Assembly (NCBI RefSeq): GCF_030818795.1
Contig: NZ_JAUTAY010000001.1
Span: 806,001 to 870,000, forward strand
Reading direction: 5' to 3'
Length of the DNA stretch: 64,000 bases
Source of the DNA: Microbacterium sp. SORGH_AS_0862
GTDB lineage: Bacteria > Actinomycetota > Actinomycetes > Actinomycetales > Microbacteriaceae
Shown here: one piece after another, positions 26,303 to 36,326 of the stretch
How the letters are laid out: each line of letters opens with the position of its first letter
How positions within the stretch are numbered: the first letter of the stretch is position 1
The notes under the pieces: generated by a model
The model's database searches: none
Told to the model about the DNA's origin: nothing
What the model saw: only the letters and a program-made list of their open reading frames with translations
Program-made: the position numbers and the translations under genes

Positions 26303-28154
26303 TTACTCGACCGTGACGGACTTGGCCAGGTTGCGCGGCTGGTCCACATCCAGACCCTTCGCCGTCGCGAGGCCCATCGCGAAGATGTGCAGCGGGACGA
26401 CCGCCAGCAGCGCCTCGAACAGGGGCCCGGCGAGCGGGATGTGCAGCACCTCGTCGGAGAACGGCAGGACGCTCGCGTCGCCCTCCTCCGCGATCACGAT
26501 GACGCGGGCACCGCGAGCCCGGATCTCCTGGATGGTTGGAGACCACCTTGTCGTGCAGCACCGAGGACTCCCGCGGCGACGGCACGATCACGAACACCGG
26601 CTGACCGGGCTCGATCAGCGCGATGGGCCCGTGCTTCAGCTCGCCGGCGGCGAAGCCCTCCGCGTGGATGTAGGAGATCTCCTTGAGCTTGAGGGCACCC
26701 TCGAGCGCGATCGGGTAGCCGACGTGGCGACCGAGGAACAGCACCGAGCGCGTGTCGGCCATCCAGTGCGCGAGCTGGGTGATGCGCTCCTGCTGCGTCT
26801 CGAGGATGGTGCTGATCTTGCCGGGCACCGACTCGAGCTCGCGCACGTGGTCGGCGATCTCGGCGGCCGTCAGCGATCCGCGCACGTGAGCGATGTGCAG
26901 CGCGAGCAGGTAGATCGCGGTGATCTGCGCGACGAAGGCCTTCGTCGAGGCCACGGCCACCTCGGGGCCGGCGTGCGTGTAGACGATCGCGTCCGACTCG
27001 CGCGGGATGGTGGCGCCCTGCGTGTTGCAGATGGAGAGCGTGCGTGCGCCGCGCTCGCGGGCGTACTTGACCGCCATCAGGGTGTCCATGGTCTCGCCCG
27101 ACTGGCTGATCGACACGACGAGCGTGCGGGGACCGATCACCGGGTCGCGGTAGCGGAACTCGTGCGCGAGCTCGACGTCGACCGGGATGCGGGTCCACAG
27201 CTCCAGCGCGTACTTGCCGGTCTGCCCGGCGTACGCCGCCGTGCCCGCGGCGATGATGACCACGCGATCGATGTCGGCGAAGAGCTCGTCCAGACCGTCG
27301 AGTTCGGGGACGACGACGACGCCGTCGCGGATGCGGCCGCGGATGGTGTTGGCGACGGCTTCGGGCTCCTCAGAGACCTCCTTCGCCATGAACGAGGACC
27401 ATCCGCCCTTCTCGGCGGCGGCGGCATCCCAGGTCACTTCGAACGGCTCGGGCTCCACGACGTTGCCGGCGAAGTCCGTGACCTCGACGCCATCGGGGGT
27501 GATGGCGACGATCTCGTCCTGGCCGATCGCGAGCGCGTTGCGGGTGTGCTCGACGAAGGCGGCCACGTCGGAGCCGAGGAAGTTCTCGCCCTCGCCGAGG
27601 CCGATCACGAGCGGCGAGTTGCGGCGTGCGGCGACCACGAGACCCGGGTGGTCCTTGTGCATCGCGAGCAGCGTGTAGGCGCCCTCGAAGCGGCCGACGG
27701 TCGCGCGGAAGGCGGCGATGAGGTCTCCGGATGCCGCGTACTCGCGGCCGATCAGGACCGCGGCGACCTCGGTGTCGGTCTCGCTGCGGAAGGTGAAGCC
27801 CTCGCTGACGAGCTCGGCCTTGAGGGCCGCGAAGTTCTCGATGATGCCGTTGTGGATGACGGCGAGCTTGTCGTCGTCGGCCAGGTGCGGGTGCGCGTTC
27901 GCATCCGTCGGACCGCCGTGGGTCGCCCAGCGCGTGTGGCCGATGCCCGTGGTGCCGTCAGCGAGGGGCACGCGTGCGAGGTCGTCGCGCAGCACGCTGA
28001 GCTTGCCGGCGCGCTTGCGCATCCCGAGGTCGCCGTCGGCACCGATCACCGCGATGCCGGCCGAGTCGTATCCGCGGTACTCGAGACGGGCCAGACCCGA
28101 GATCAGGATGTCCTGGCTCGGCCGAGGGCCGACATATCCGACGATGCCACACAT
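26303..28154 (-). pseudogene. glmS: Glutamine-fructose-6-phosphate aminotransferase GlmS, frame interrupted near C-terminus
   Basis: Makes glucosamine 6-phosphate for cell-wall synthesis; normally essential. The N-terminal glutaminase domain starts MCGIVGYVGPRPSQDILISG with Cys2 as nucleophile, then LEYRGYDSAGIAV, GHTRWATHGGPTD and GIIENFAAL. The two SIS domains contain AYAGQTGKYALELW, ISQSGETMDTLMAVKYA and FLGRHVGYPIALEGALKLKEISYIHAEGF (landmarks). The frame breaks at 26534-26535, where GG on the + strand should be G: VVSN-IQEIRARG is read as VVSNHPGDPG. The corrected C-terminus VIAEEGDASVLPF ... QPRNLAKSVTVE ends at 26303, giving 616 aa. Likely an assembly error. The ATG at 28154 is 7 bases after TACGAT. 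Confidence 0.93.
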
Positions 28155-28161
28155 GGTTTCC

Positions 28162-28167
28162 ATCGTA
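28162..28167 (-). promoter_or_regulatory. -10 box of leaderless glmS transcript
   Basis: TACGAT on the minus strand, 7 bases before the ATG that puts Cys at position 2. An upstream ATG at 28160 would leave only one base after this box, so it is disfavoured. Confidence 0.5.
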
Positions 28168-28285
28168 GATGGGCCCAGCCGTGAACCCGCCCGGCGCCGA
28201 GCCGTGCAATCGGAGCGCCCAGGCGCCGCGGGGGCAAGTGCGCGCCGCTCGGGGCAGGCGCGCCGCTCGCAAGGGCGACAGTTCT

Positions 28286-28322
28286 CCGCATCCGCGCCAG
28301 TGAATGACTGTGGCGGATGCGG
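28286..28322 (-). terminator. Terminator of coaA
   Basis: 10-bp arms CCGCATCCGC / GCGGATGCGG with an inner CAGT/ACTG stem, about 65 bases after the coaA stop and upstream of glmS. Confidence 0.65.
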
Positions 28323-28388
28323 AAGGGTGTGGCATCTGCGCACCTGCGACGCAACTCGGGCACGGGGAACCCGACAGGGCGGCGGGCG

Positions 28389-29342
28389 TCAGAGCTTGCG
28401 CAGGAGCACCGTCTCGACGGCGTGGGAGGCGCCCTTGCGCAGCACGAGCGAGGCGCGGTGCCGCGTGGGCAGCACGTTCTCGATGAGATTCGGCAGGTTG
28501 ATGCTGTTCCAGTAGTACGCGGCGCGCTCACGCGCCTCCTCGTCGGAGATGTCCGCGAGCACCCGGAAGAACGAGTTCGGGTTACTGAACGCGGCATCGC
28601 GCAGCGCGAGGAAACGATCGGTGTACCAGCGCTGGATGTGCTCGGGGTCGGCGTCCACGTAGATCGAGAAGTCGAACAGGTCGCTCACCGCCACGTCGTG
28701 CGGCACGGGCGGCGGCTGCAGCACGTTGAGACCCTCCACGATGACGACGTCCGGTCGGTGCACGCTCGTATGCGCATCGGGGACGATGTCGTAACGCATG
28801 TGCGAGTAGTACGGGGCGTGCACCTCGGCGGCGCCCGACTTCACCGCCGTGAGGAACGCGATCAGCGCGCGGCGGTCGTAGGACTCGGGGAAGCCCTTGC
28901 GGTCCATCAGTCCGCGGCGCTCCAGCTCCGCGTTCGGATAGAGGAAGCCGTCGGTGGTCACCAGCTCGACGCGGGGGGTGCCCGGCCACCGGCTCAGGAG
29001 CTCGCGCAGCAGCCGGGCGATCGTGGACTTCCCGACCGCGACGGAGCCCGCGACGCCGATCACGAACGGCGTCGTCTCATCGGGCTCGCCCAGAAAGGTG
29101 CTCTCCTCGGCGCCGAGGCGCTTGGTGGCGGATGCCCGCAGCGACAGCAGCCGACTGAGCGGAACGTACACCTCGCGCACCTCGGTAACGTCGAGCATGT
29201 CGCCCAGGCCCCGCAGCTGCACGACCTCAGCCTCGGTCAGCGGCTGGTCCATGCCGCGGGCCAATCGCGCCCAGTCGGAGCGGTCGATCTCGCGGTACAG
29301 GGATTCGGCTGACGCCGCCGGCAGGGTGGTCTCCTCTGGCAC
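28389..29342 (-). CDS. coaA: Pantothenate kinase type I (CoaA)
   Basis: Phosphorylates pantothenate in the first step of CoA synthesis. P-loop [20 protein letters not shown] (about residues 90-110), [31 protein letters not shown] and [11 protein letters not shown] are type I signatures, with [13 protein letters not shown] and [16 protein letters not shown] following. 317 aa, close to the E. coli enzyme. The GTG at 29342 is 6 bases after TACGAT; no Shine-Dalgarno sequence is seen. Confidence 0.96.
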   Translation of the reverse strand: MPEETTLPAASAESLYREIDRSDWARLARGMDQPLTEAEVVQLRGLGDMLDVTEVREVYVPLSRLLSLRASATKRLGAEESTFLGEPDETTPFVIGVAGSVAVGKSTIARLLRELLSRWPGTPRVELVTTDGFLYPNAELERRGLMDRKGFPESYDRRALIAFLTAVKSGAAEVHAPYYSHMRYDIVPDAHTSVHRPDVVIVEGLNVLQPPPVPHDVAVSDLFDFSIYVDADPEHIQRWYTDRFLALRDAAFSNPNSFFRVLADISDEEARERAAYYWNSINLPNLIENVLPTRHRASLVLRKGASHAVETVLLRKL

Positions 29343-29348
29343 CCGCCC

Positions 29349-29354
29349 ATCGTA
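29349..29354 (-). promoter_or_regulatory. -10 box of leaderless coaA transcript
   Basis: TACGAT on the minus strand, 6 bases before the GTG at 29342. Same hexamer as upstream of glmS. Confidence 0.55.
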
Positions 29355-29410
29355 GTGGCGACGCGCCGGCGCGGCGTTCCCCTCGCAGCGCGGGCAAAGC
29401 CGGACGCCGC

Positions 29411-29416
29411 TACTCT
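29411..29416 (+). promoter_or_regulatory. -10 box of leaderless ppx transcript
   Basis: TACTCT ends 6 bases before the GTG at 29423; divergent from the coaA promoter. Confidence 0.55.
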
Positions 29417-29422
29417 CGTCGG

Positions 29423-30355
29423 GTGCGGCTCGGAGTTCTCGACATCGGTTCCAACACCGTGCATCTGCTCGTGGCGGATGCACACCCCGGCGGAAGGCCG
29501 CTCGCGACGACGAGTCACCGCACCGTCCTGCGCCTCATGCGCTACCTCACCCCCGCGGGTGCGATCAGCGAGGAGGGTGTGCGCGCGCTCGAGGATGCGG
29601 TCGCCGAGGCGCGCGAGACCGCGCGGCGCGAGGGCGTCGCGGAGCTGCTCGCGACCGCGACCTCCGCGGTGCGCGATGCCACCAACGGCGAGCTCGTCAT
29701 CGCCCGGATCGAGGAGGCCCTCGGCCAGCCTCTCCAGGTCCTCGGCGGGGAGGACGAGGCCCGCTTCACGTTCCTCGCGGTCCGGCGCTGGCTCGGCTGG
29801 TCGGCGGGCCAGATCCTGCTCTTCGACATCGGCGGCGGCTCGCTGGAGATCGCGGCGGGTTCCGACGAGCTCCCCGAGCGCGCCGCATCCGTTCCCCTCG
29901 GCGCCGGCCGGATGACGGTGGGGTATCTCCCGGAGGATCCTCCGGGAGAGGATGCGGTCGAGCGCCTGCGCGCGCACGCCGCGGAGGTGCTCGCTCCCGT
30001 GGCCGCCGGGTTCCAGGCGCTGCAGCGCCCAGACCACGTGGCCGGCTCGTCGAAGGCCATCCGCTCGCTCGCACGACTCGCGGGGTACCCGGTGCCGGGA
30101 TGGTCCGGGAGCGAACGACTCCTGCTGCCGCGTCAGGCACTGGGTTCCTGGATCCCGCGCCTGGCGCGCCTGCCCGCCAGCGCACGTCAGGAGCTGCCCG
30201 GGATCACCCCCGACCGCACGTTCCAGATCGTGGCGGGCGCGGTCGTGCTGCACACGGCGATGCGCACGCTCGACATCGACGAGCTCGAGGTGAGCCCATG
30301 GGCGCTGCGGGAGGGCGTGCTGCTGCGGTACATCGAGGCGATGGCCTGGGGCTGA
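29423..30355 (+). CDS. ppx: Ppx/GppA-family exopolyphosphatase
   Basis: 310-aa ASKHA-fold phosphatase hydrolysing inorganic polyphosphate or pppGpp. [19 protein letters not shown] (phosphate 1 loop), [42 protein letters not shown] (phosphate 2) and [15 protein letters not shown] are conserved. The length equals the short actinobacterial class without the C-terminal HD domain, so exopolyphosphatase activity on short chains is the likeliest. The GTG at 29423 is leaderless by position. It is followed by a hairpin at 30398. Confidence 0.92.
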   Translation: MRLGVLDIGSNTVHLLVADAHPGGRPLATTSHRTVLRLMRYLTPAGAISEEGVRALEDAVAEARETARREGVAELLATATSAVRDATNGELVIARIEEALGQPLQVLGGEDEARFTFLAVRRWLGWSAGQILLFDIGGGSLEIAAGSDELPERAASVPLGAGRMTVGYLPEDPPGEDAVERLRAHAAEVLAPVAAGFQALQRPDHVAGSSKAIRSLARLAGYPVPGWSGSERLLLPRQALGSWIPRLARLPASARQELPGITPDRTFQIVAGAVVLHTAMRTLDIDELEVSPWALREGVLLRYIEAMAWG

Positions 30356-30397
30356 CGGCCCGTAGCCCCCAGCGGCGGGGCGACCATAGACTGACCG

Positions 30398-30444
30398 CCG
30401 TGATCCGCGGGGGGGGTCATCTGCACCCGTCCCGCGGATCACGG
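30398..30444 (+). terminator. Hairpin downstream of ppx
   Basis: 14-bp perfect arms CCGTGATCCGCGGG / CCCGCGGATCACGG with a 19-base loop, about 40 bases after the ppx stop. Confidence 0.65.
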
Positions 30445-30514
30445 TACCGACGTCCCCCCATTGGCGGCCGCCGTCAACTCGAGAGCAGGACCTTCCGTCG
30501 GTAGGAACGAAAAT

Positions 30515-31357
30515 ATGCCAACTCAGGACGAACAACAAGACTCTGGACGCAGAGTCCATAACGATTCGTCGCAGACGGGCCGCGCGCGGCGCATCCCGCG
30601 CGACGAGCTGCGCCGGCGCGTCCTGGATGCGGCGGCCGATCTGCTCGCTGACGGCGCCGTCAGCGTGGGACTGCACCAGCTCAACATGGAGGAGCTCATC
30701 CGACGCGTCGGTGTGCCGCGAAGCTCGGCGTTCGCGGCGTTCGGCGGCAAGGACCAACTGCTCTCCGCGCTCATGCTGCGCCTGCTGGAGCCGCGCGGAC
30801 CGCATCCGATCGGTTACTCCGCCGCCACGATTCAGATCGCGACGGCGGTCTTCGAGCAGTACGCGGACCACCTGGTCGACGCGGACGGCGCGCCCGACCC
30901 CGTCGGCGCCGAGAGGGTCCTGCAGGAGTCCGTGCGCCGAGCCATCGGACAGAACGTGCTCGACACGATGGCCTCCACCGAGTGGAAGAACTACATGGCG
31001 CTCTCCGTCTCGGTGGGCTCGCTCCCCGTCGAACAGCAGACGGAGGTGCGCCGTGCGCTCGCGGCGAGTGAGACCCGGTTCCTGGCGGAGATCGCGGACA
31101 TCTACCAGCGGGTCCTCGCCCGTGTCGAGCGGGAGCCGGTCCCCGGAGTCACGTGGCTCCAGATCGCCGCGGCGGGGGCATCGCTCATCGAGGGCATGGC
31201 CAGCAAGCGCCTCGTCGGCATCGAGGGCATCGACGACGTGGTGCTGCGCGAAGGCATCGACGGCGAGGAGGTTCCGTGGGAGCTGCCGGCGCTGGCGTTC
31301 TGGTCGCTGCTGATGGGCCTGACCCGCACGGTGGGAGAACCCCGTCATACGGCCTGA
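30515..31357 (+). CDS. TetR-like transcriptional regulator
   Basis: 280-aa DNA-binding protein. After a polar N-terminus the HTH reads ELRRRVLDAAADLLADGAV ... MEELIRRVGVPRSSAFAAFGGKDQLLSALML (about residues 30-85, landmarks). The rest is helical and of unknown ligand. The ATG at 30515 has AGGA 8 bases upstream; in-frame residues before it overlap the preceding hairpin. No obvious divergent target gene; the two-component pair follows 87 bp downstream. Confidence 0.8.
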   Translation: MPTQDEQQDSGRRVHNDSSQTGRARRIPRDELRRRVLDAAADLLADGAVSVGLHQLNMEELIRRVGVPRSSAFAAFGGKDQLLSALMLRLLEPRGPHPIGYSAATIQIATAVFEQYADHLVDADGAPDPVGAERVLQESVRRAIGQNVLDTMASTEWKNYMALSVSVGSLPVEQQTEVRRALAASETRFLAEIADIYQRVLARVEREPVPGVTWLQIAAAGASLIEGMASKRLVGIEGIDDVVLREGIDGEEVPWELPALAFWSLLMGLTRTVGEPRHTA

Positions 31358-31444
31358 GCGCGTCCGGGCGAGCCGATAAGATACGGGGGCGCCCATCCCC
31401 CACCCTCAGCGCGCAACATCCATCCTGTCTGCGAAGGAAGATCT

Positions 31445-32086
31445 GTGGCGAGACTGCGCATCGCACTCGTCGAGGACCAGCCGCTCTATCGCGACATGCT
31501 CGTCGGCCTCCTGCGCGCCGTCCCCGATTTCGACCTCGTCGTCGCCGCCGGTTCTGCCGCCGAGACCGCGGGCTTCCCCCGCGATCTCGATGTCGCACTG
31601 CTGGACATCACCCTCCCCGACGGCGACGGGATCGAGGTGGGCCGTCGGCTCCAGGAGCGTCAGAGTTCCCTGTCGATCGTGCTGCTGTCGGCCGTCGACC
31701 GCCTCAACACTCTCCTCGATGTACCGGAGGAGCAGCGTCGCCGATGGAGCTACCTCTCCAAGACCTCCGCGCTGTCGGCGCCTTCGCTGGTCTCCGCCCT
31801 CCGCGCCAGCGCGGGGGGACGCAGCGTGCTCGATCGCGAGCTCGTCGAGCGTCGCCGCGCCCGCCCGCGGGGCCGCCTGGCCGCCCTCAGCACACGTCAG
31901 TTCGAGGTGCTGACTCTCCTGGCAGAGGGACTGACGAACACCGCCATCGCCCGCCGGCTCAATCTCGCCGACCGCTCTGTCGACAACCACGTCAACGCCG
32001 TCTACAGTGCACTGGGACTCGGCGGGGACGCCGAGCGCAACCCGCGCGTGAGCGCTGTACGCATCTTCCTCGAGGAGAGCGCGTGA
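31445..32086 (+). CDS. NarL/FixJ-type response regulator
   Basis: 213-aa response regulator. Receiver domain: RIALVEDQPLYRDMLVGLL with the phosphoacceptor Asp in VALLDITLPDGDGIEVGRRL (about residue 54) and the Lys of YLSKTSAL. The C-terminal LuxR-type HTH reads LSTRQFEVLTLLAEGLTNTAIARRLNLADRSVDNHV (landmarks). The GTG at 31445 has AAGGAAGA upstream. It overlaps the kinase gene by 4 bases (GTGA). Confidence 0.93.
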   Translation: MARLRIALVEDQPLYRDMLVGLLRAVPDFDLVVAAGSAAETAGFPRDLDVALLDITLPDGDGIEVGRRLQERQSSLSIVLLSAVDRLNTLLDVPEEQRRRWSYLSKTSALSAPSLVSALRASAGGRSVLDRELVERRRARPRGRLAALSTRQFEVLTLLAEGLTNTAIARRLNLADRSVDNHVNAVYSALGLGGDAERNPRVSAVRIFLEESA

Positions 32087-33195
32087 GCGCAGATCCCCCG
32101 AGCGAGTTCGCTCTTGTGGATCGGGCCGCGGACCAGCGGCAGTTCTCCTTCGTCGCGCTGGCTCTGGGCGGCACTCTCTCGCTGGCCATCAGCGCTCAGG
32201 CCGTGCTCCTGCTCGGAATCAACTCCGTGTCTCTGCGCGGCACCGACGCATCGCCGTTCGTCGATCTCGTCATCCGGGTCGCGATCAACCTCTGTGGCGT
32301 CGCGATCGCGACGCTGCTCGCGACCCGTGCCGGCCTCATCTTCCGTACCGGGATCATCCGCATCGCGGTGCTGCTCGGGTGCGCGGGCGCGGCGGCCGCG
32401 TGCCGCGCCGCCGCACAGATCCTCGTCGGGATCTATCCCTCCGCCATGCTCGCGCTCGCGGATGCGGGCATCGCGACGCTGCTCCTGTCGGGAACGTTCG
32501 TGTTCGCCCTGCAGAGCGTCGGTTCGCGCCGCCGAGCGCGCGAGGCGGAGCGTGCCCGGCTCGCGCAGGCCGCCCAGGCGACGGCGGCGCTGGCCGCACT
32601 TCAGGACGAGGAACTCCACGTCCGACGGGAGATCGCGGACACTCTCCACGGCACGCTCCAGGGTCGCGTCGTCATGCTGCAGGCCGACCTGCGCGATGTG
32701 GCCTCCGGGCTCGACGGCCTCCCCCGTGACCGGATCGACCGGATCCGCGAGGAGCTGGACGCCTTGCGCGAGAACGAGCTGCGGACCGTGAGCGCCACGC
32801 TCTACCCCGAAGGCATCGATCGCGGAGTGGTCGCCGCCCTCAGGGCACTCGTCTCCCGCGTCCCCGCCGCGATCGACGTGTCCTTCGTGGTCGTCCCCAC
32901 CGGAGCCGAGCCCGAACTCGACCTCGGCCGCCGTCTCGCGCTCGCGCGGGTCGCCGAGGAGGGGGTCTCGAACGCGCTGCGTCACGGGCTCGCCGCCCGG
33001 ATAGACATCGTGCTGCACGTCGGCCTCGACGAGCTGACGCTCAGCGTGCGCGATGACGGCGTCGGAGTGGACCCGACCGCGACGCTGAGCGGGCTGCGCC
33101 GTCTGACCGACCGGCTGGAGGGCCTGGGAGGAGGCCTCGCGCTGACGGCGACGGACCCCGGAGCCGAACTCGTCGCCCGAGTGCCGCGCGGCTGA
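32083..33195 (+). CDS. Sensor histidine kinase (HisKA_3, NarX/DesK type)
   Basis: 370-aa membrane kinase. Several hydrophobic segments (FVALALGGTLSLAISAQAVL, VIRVAINLCGVAIATLLATR, IRIAVLLGCAGAAAACRAAA, LALADAGIATLLLSGTFVFA) form the sensor. A coiled coil (RRRAREAERARLAQAAQAT) leads to the dimerisation domain with the phospho-His in VRREIADTLHGTLQGRVVML (about 190). The ATPase domain keeps the N box EEGVSNALRHG and the G box VRDDGVGVD. The signal is unknown; the partner is the overlapping NarL-type regulator. Confidence 0.92.
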   Translation: MSADPPSEFALVDRAADQRQFSFVALALGGTLSLAISAQAVLLLGINSVSLRGTDASPFVDLVIRVAINLCGVAIATLLATRAGLIFRTGIIRIAVLLGCAGAAAACRAAAQILVGIYPSAMLALADAGIATLLLSGTFVFALQSVGSRRRAREAERARLAQAAQATAALAALQDEELHVRREIADTLHGTLQGRVVMLQADLRDVASGLDGLPRDRIDRIREELDALRENELRTVSATLYPEGIDRGVVAALRALVSRVPAAIDVSFVVVPTGAEPELDLGRRLALARVAEEGVSNALRHGLAARIDIVLHVGLDELTLSVRDDGVGVDPTATLSGLRRLTDRLEGLGGGLALTATDPGAELVARVPRG

Positions 33196-33201
33196 GACGC
33201 C

Positions 33202-34557
33202 TCAGAGCGCGAGACGCTCGCGCACGACGGCTGCCAGTCGCTCGGCGATCTGCTGGGCCTGCTCGGCGTCCTCCGCCTCGACCATGACGCGCACGAGCTG
33301 TTCCGTCCCCGACGCGCGCAGGAGCACGCGTCCGCTCGATCCGAGCTCGGCTTCGGCGGCAGCGACGGCCTCGGCGACGCCCGGATCGGCGACGCGGGTA
33401 CGGTCGACATCCTTGACGTTGATGAGCACCTGCGGGAAGACGGTCATCACCGAGGCGAGCTCCGCCAGAGAACGCCCCTGGCGCGCCATCTCGGACATCA
33501 GGTGCAGCCCTGTCAGCAGTCCGTCGCCGGTGGTCGCGAAATCGCTCATGATCACGTGACCCGACTGCTCGCCGCCCAGCGCGTACCCACCGGAGTTCAT
33601 CTCCTCCAGCACGTAGCGGTCTCCGACGGCCGTCTGCAGCACGCGGATGCCGTTGGCGGCCATCGCGCGGTGGAGTCCGAGGTTGCTCATCACGGTGGCG
33701 ACGAGGGTGTCGTCACGCAGGACGCCGCGATCACGCATCGAGACGGCCAGGATCGCCATGATCTGGTCGCCGTCGATCACGCGACCCGCCGCATCCACGG
33801 CGAGGCAACGGTCGGCGTCGCCGTCGTGCGCGATGCCGAGGTCGGCACCGACCCGCAGCACCTCTGCGGCCAGATGATCGAGGTGCGTCGAGCCGACGCC
33901 GTCGTTGATGTTGAGCCCGTCGGGATCGGCACCGATCACGGTGACGCGCGCGCCCGCATCCCGGAACGTCTCGGGAGAGACGCCGGCGGCCGCGCCGTGG
34001 GCGCAGTCGAGCACCACGTGCAGGCCGTCCAGGCGGTGCGGCAGCGACTGCAGCAGATGGACGACGTAGCGGTCCTCCGCGTCGGCGAAGCGACGGATGC
34101 GGCCGACCTCGGCACCCGTGGGCTGGAGCTTCGGGCCCGCGAGCGCGAACTCGATGCGCTGCTCGACGGCATCGGGCAGCTTCACGCCGCCGCGCGCGAA
34201 GATCTTGATCCCGTTGTCGGGAGCGGGGTTGTGCGACGCCGAGACCATCACTCCGAAATCGGCGTCGATGTCGCCGATGAGGAAGGCGGCCGCAGGCGTG
34301 GGCAGCACACCGGCGTCCAGGACGTCGACTCCCGAGGATGCGAGGCCGGCGGCCACGGCCGCGGCGAGGAACTCTCCCGAGATCCGTGGATCCCGCGCGA
34401 CGACCGCGGTGGGCCGCTTGCCCGCCGCACGCCGGGCCTCCGCAGAACGGCCCTGGCCCAGGACGACAGCGGTCGCCTGGGCCAGGGAAAGCGCCAGATC
34501 GGCAGTGAGGGGGCCGTTCGCCAGCCCCCGCACGCCGTCCGTACCGAACAACGCCAT
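33202..34557 (-). CDS. glmM: Phosphoglucosamine mutase
   Basis: Converts glucosamine 6-phosphate to the 1-phosphate, the step after GlmS. 451 aa. [10 protein letters not shown], the phosphoserine loop [17 protein letters not shown] (about 98-114), metal loop [16 protein letters not shown], sugar-binding [10 protein letters not shown] and phosphate-binding [17 protein letters not shown] are all intact. It lies 8 bp after rpsI, so it is probably read through from the ribosomal protein promoter, the usual actinobacterial arrangement. It is convergent with the kinase gene, 6 bp between the stops. Confidence 0.97.
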   Translation of the reverse strand: MALFGTDGVRGLANGPLTADLALSLAQATAVVLGQGRSAEARRAAGKRPTAVVARDPRISGEFLAAAVAAGLASSGVDVLDAGVLPTPAAAFLIGDIDADFGVMVSASHNPAPDNGIKIFARGGVKLPDAVEQRIEFALAGPKLQPTGAEVGRIRRFADAEDRYVVHLLQSLPHRLDGLHVVLDCAHGAAAGVSPETFRDAGARVTVIGADPDGLNINDGVGSTHLDHLAAEVLRVGADLGIAHDGDADRCLAVDAAGRVIDGDQIMAILAVSMRDRGVLRDDTLVATVMSNLGLHRAMAANGIRVLQTAVGDRYVLEEMNSGGYALGGEQSGHVIMSDFATTGDGLLTGLHLMSEMARQGRSLAELASVMTVFPQVLINVKDVDRTRVADPGVAEAVAAAEAELGSSGRVLLRASGTEQLVRVMVEAEDAEQAQQIAERLAAVVRERLAL

Positions 34558-34565
34558 TCGGCGTG

Positions 34566-35039
34566 TCAGCGCTTCGAGTACTGAGGAGCCTTGCGGGCCT
34601 TCTTGAGACCAGCCTTCTTGCGCTCCTTCACACGAGCGTCGCGCGAGAGGAAGCCGGCCTTCTTGAGCGTCGGGCGGTTGTTCTCCTCGTCGATGCCGTT
34701 GAGCGAGCGGGCGATGCCCAGACGCAGCGCACCGGCCTGACCCGAAGGGCCACCACCGTGGATGCGGGCGATCACGTCGTACGCGTCGGTGAGGTTGAGG
34801 ATCGTGAAGGGGTCGGTCACGAGCTGCTGGTGCAGCTTGTTCGGGAAGTAGTCCTCGAACGTGCGGCCGTTGATCGTGATCTTGCCGGTGCCGGGGACGA
34901 TGCGCACGCGGGCGATGGCCTGCTTGCGACGACCGACGGCGGCGCCGGGGACGGAGAGCACGGGACGCTCGACGGCCGCAGCCTCGAGGTCGGCCGGGGT
35001 CTCGGTCGAGTAGTTGGTGGTTTCTTCGATGTTCGCCAC
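34566..35039 (-). CDS. rpsI: 30S ribosomal protein S9
   Basis: 157 aa. The core [53 protein letters not shown] and the terminal [12 protein letters not shown] identify S9, whose C-terminus reaches the ribosomal P site. It carries the N-terminal acidic extension seen in actinobacteria. The GTG at 35039 has AAGGA 7 bases upstream and follows rplM by 26 bp. Confidence 0.98.
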   Translation of the reverse strand: MANIEETTNYSTETPADLEAAAVERPVLSVPGAAVGRRKQAIARVRIVPGTGKITINGRTFEDYFPNKLHQQLVTDPFTILNLTDAYDVIARIHGGGPSGQAGALRLGIARSLNGIDEENNRPTLKKAGFLSRDARVKERKKAGLKKARKAPQYSKR

Positions 35040-35065
35040 GAGAGTGTCCTTAGTCTGAGCGGCGC

Positions 35066-35512
35066 TTACTGGGCGACCTGGTCGAAGGCGTAAGCCGTGG
35101 GCTGCTGCGCGGCGTGCGGGTGCTCCGCACCGCGGTAGACCTTCAGCTTCGAGAGCTGCTGGCGACCCAGGCTGTTCTTGGGGAGCATGCCGCGAACGGC
35201 CTTCTCCACGGCGCGGACGGGGTTCTTCTCGAGCAGCTCCGAGTAGGTGACGGACTTGAGGCCGCCCGGGTAACCGGAGTGGCGGTACGCCTTCTTCTGC
35301 TCGAGCTTCTGCCCGGTGAGGGCCACCTTGTCGGCGTTGATGACGATGACGAAGTCACCGGTGTCGACGTGGTTGGCGAAGGTGGGCTTGTGCTTGCCGC
35401 GGAGAAGGGTGGCCGCGTGCGAGGCGAGGCGCCCGAGGACGACGTCGGTCGCGTCGATGACCAGCCACTCGCGCTGGATCTCGCCAGCCTTGGGGGTGAA
35501 AGTGCGCGTCAC
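35066..35512 (-). CDS. rplM: 50S ribosomal protein L13
   Basis: 148 aa. [62 protein letters not shown] and [20 protein letters not shown] are diagnostic (landmarks). It is the first gene of rplM-rpsI-glmM. The GTG at 35512 has only a weak purine stretch (AAGAAAG) upstream. Confidence 0.98.
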   Translation of the reverse strand: MTRTFTPKAGEIQREWLVIDATDVVLGRLASHAATLLRGKHKPTFANHVDTGDFVIVINADKVALTGQKLEQKKAYRHSGYPGGLKSVTYSELLEKNPVRAVEKAVRGMLPKNSLGRQQLSKLKVYRGAEHPHAAQQPTAYAFDQVAQ

Positions 35513-35701
35513 GTTAGTGCTGCTTTCTTGATCGAACGGAGAGGTTCGTGAATCCCGCTCCGGGGTGCTTCCCGCAGGAAGACGCCAGTGGAGGGCTCAC
35601 GTTCGTGGTGCCGACCAGCAGGGATGCGGCACCAAACGAGAAGCTTAGCACGTCGGAGTCCCCCGCCCGGCATCCACCTCTCTGCGAGATCACCATCTCG
35701 A

Positions 35702-35732
35702 TGCACAGAAGTTGTGCAAAGGATCTGTGCAT
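35702..35732. promoter_or_regulatory. Candidate operator of the ArsR-like regulator
   Basis: TGCACA (35702-35707) and TGTGCA (35713-35718) form a palindrome with a 5-base centre, and a further CTGTGCAT (35725-35732) pairs with ATGCACAG. The set lies directly upstream of the -10 of the regulator gene. Confidence 0.5.
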
Positions 35733-35735
35733 GGC

Positions 35736-35741
35736 TAGGGT
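35736..35741 (+). promoter_or_regulatory. -10 box of leaderless ArsR-like gene
   Basis: TAGGGT ends 6 bases before the ATG at 35748. TTGTGC at 35712-35717 could be the -35 (18-base spacer) and overlaps the palindrome. Confidence 0.5.
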
Positions 35742-35747
35742 CGGAGC

Positions 35748-36326
35748 ATGGACGAGCCTCGCCGCGACAGCACCATCCGCCTCGACAGCCGCGCCGTGCG
35801 CGCGCTCGCCCATCCGTTGCGCTCGCGCATCCTGAGTCGCCTGCGCACTCGCGGCCCCGCCACTGCGACCGAGCTCGCAGCCGCCCTCGGCACCAATACG
35901 GGCGCGACGAGCTACCACCTGCGTGCTCTCGGTGAGGTGGGGCTGGTGACCGACACCGGAGAGGGCGAGGGACGCCGCCGCGAGTGGCGCGCGGCGAGCG
36001 AGCGTCACTCATGGGTCGATTCCGACTTCGCCGGCGATGAGGACGCCCGGACCGCACTGGCATGGCTGAGCCGCGACTACGTGCGTCAGTTCGCGGTGGG
36101 CGCCGAGCGATGGCTGGATGCGGCCGAGCACTGGCCCACGGAATGGGTCGACGTGCTGGGCCTGTCCGACGGCTTCCTGACCGTGACGCCCGAGCAGACC
36201 GCCGCCTTCTCCGCCGAGCTGGCGCAGCTCATGGCGCGCTACCGCGATGCGGGCACGGCCGATCCGCGGGCGCGCCGCATCCACGTCAGCTCGTTCGCGA
36301 GACCCCTCGACCTGGACGACGCGTGA
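35748..36326 (+). CDS. ArsR-type winged-helix regulator
   Basis: 192-aa regulator with an N-terminal winged helix: VRALAHPLRSRILSRLRTRG, TATELAAALGTNTGATSYHLRALGEVGLV and the wing RREWRAASERH (about residues 15-90, landmarks). No metal-binding Cys motif is seen, so it is not a metal sensor of the classical kind; it resembles ArsR-like regulators that pair with MFS transporters. It overlaps the MFS gene by 4 bases (GTGA), a one-component regulator-exporter operon. Confidence 0.88.
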   Translation: MDEPRRDSTIRLDSRAVRALAHPLRSRILSRLRTRGPATATELAAALGTNTGATSYHLRALGEVGLVTDTGEGEGRRREWRAASERHSWVDSDFAGDEDARTALAWLSRDYVRQFAVGAERWLDAAEHWPTEWVDVLGLSDGFLTVTPEQTAAFSAELAQLMARYRDAGTADPRARRIHVSSFARPLDLDDA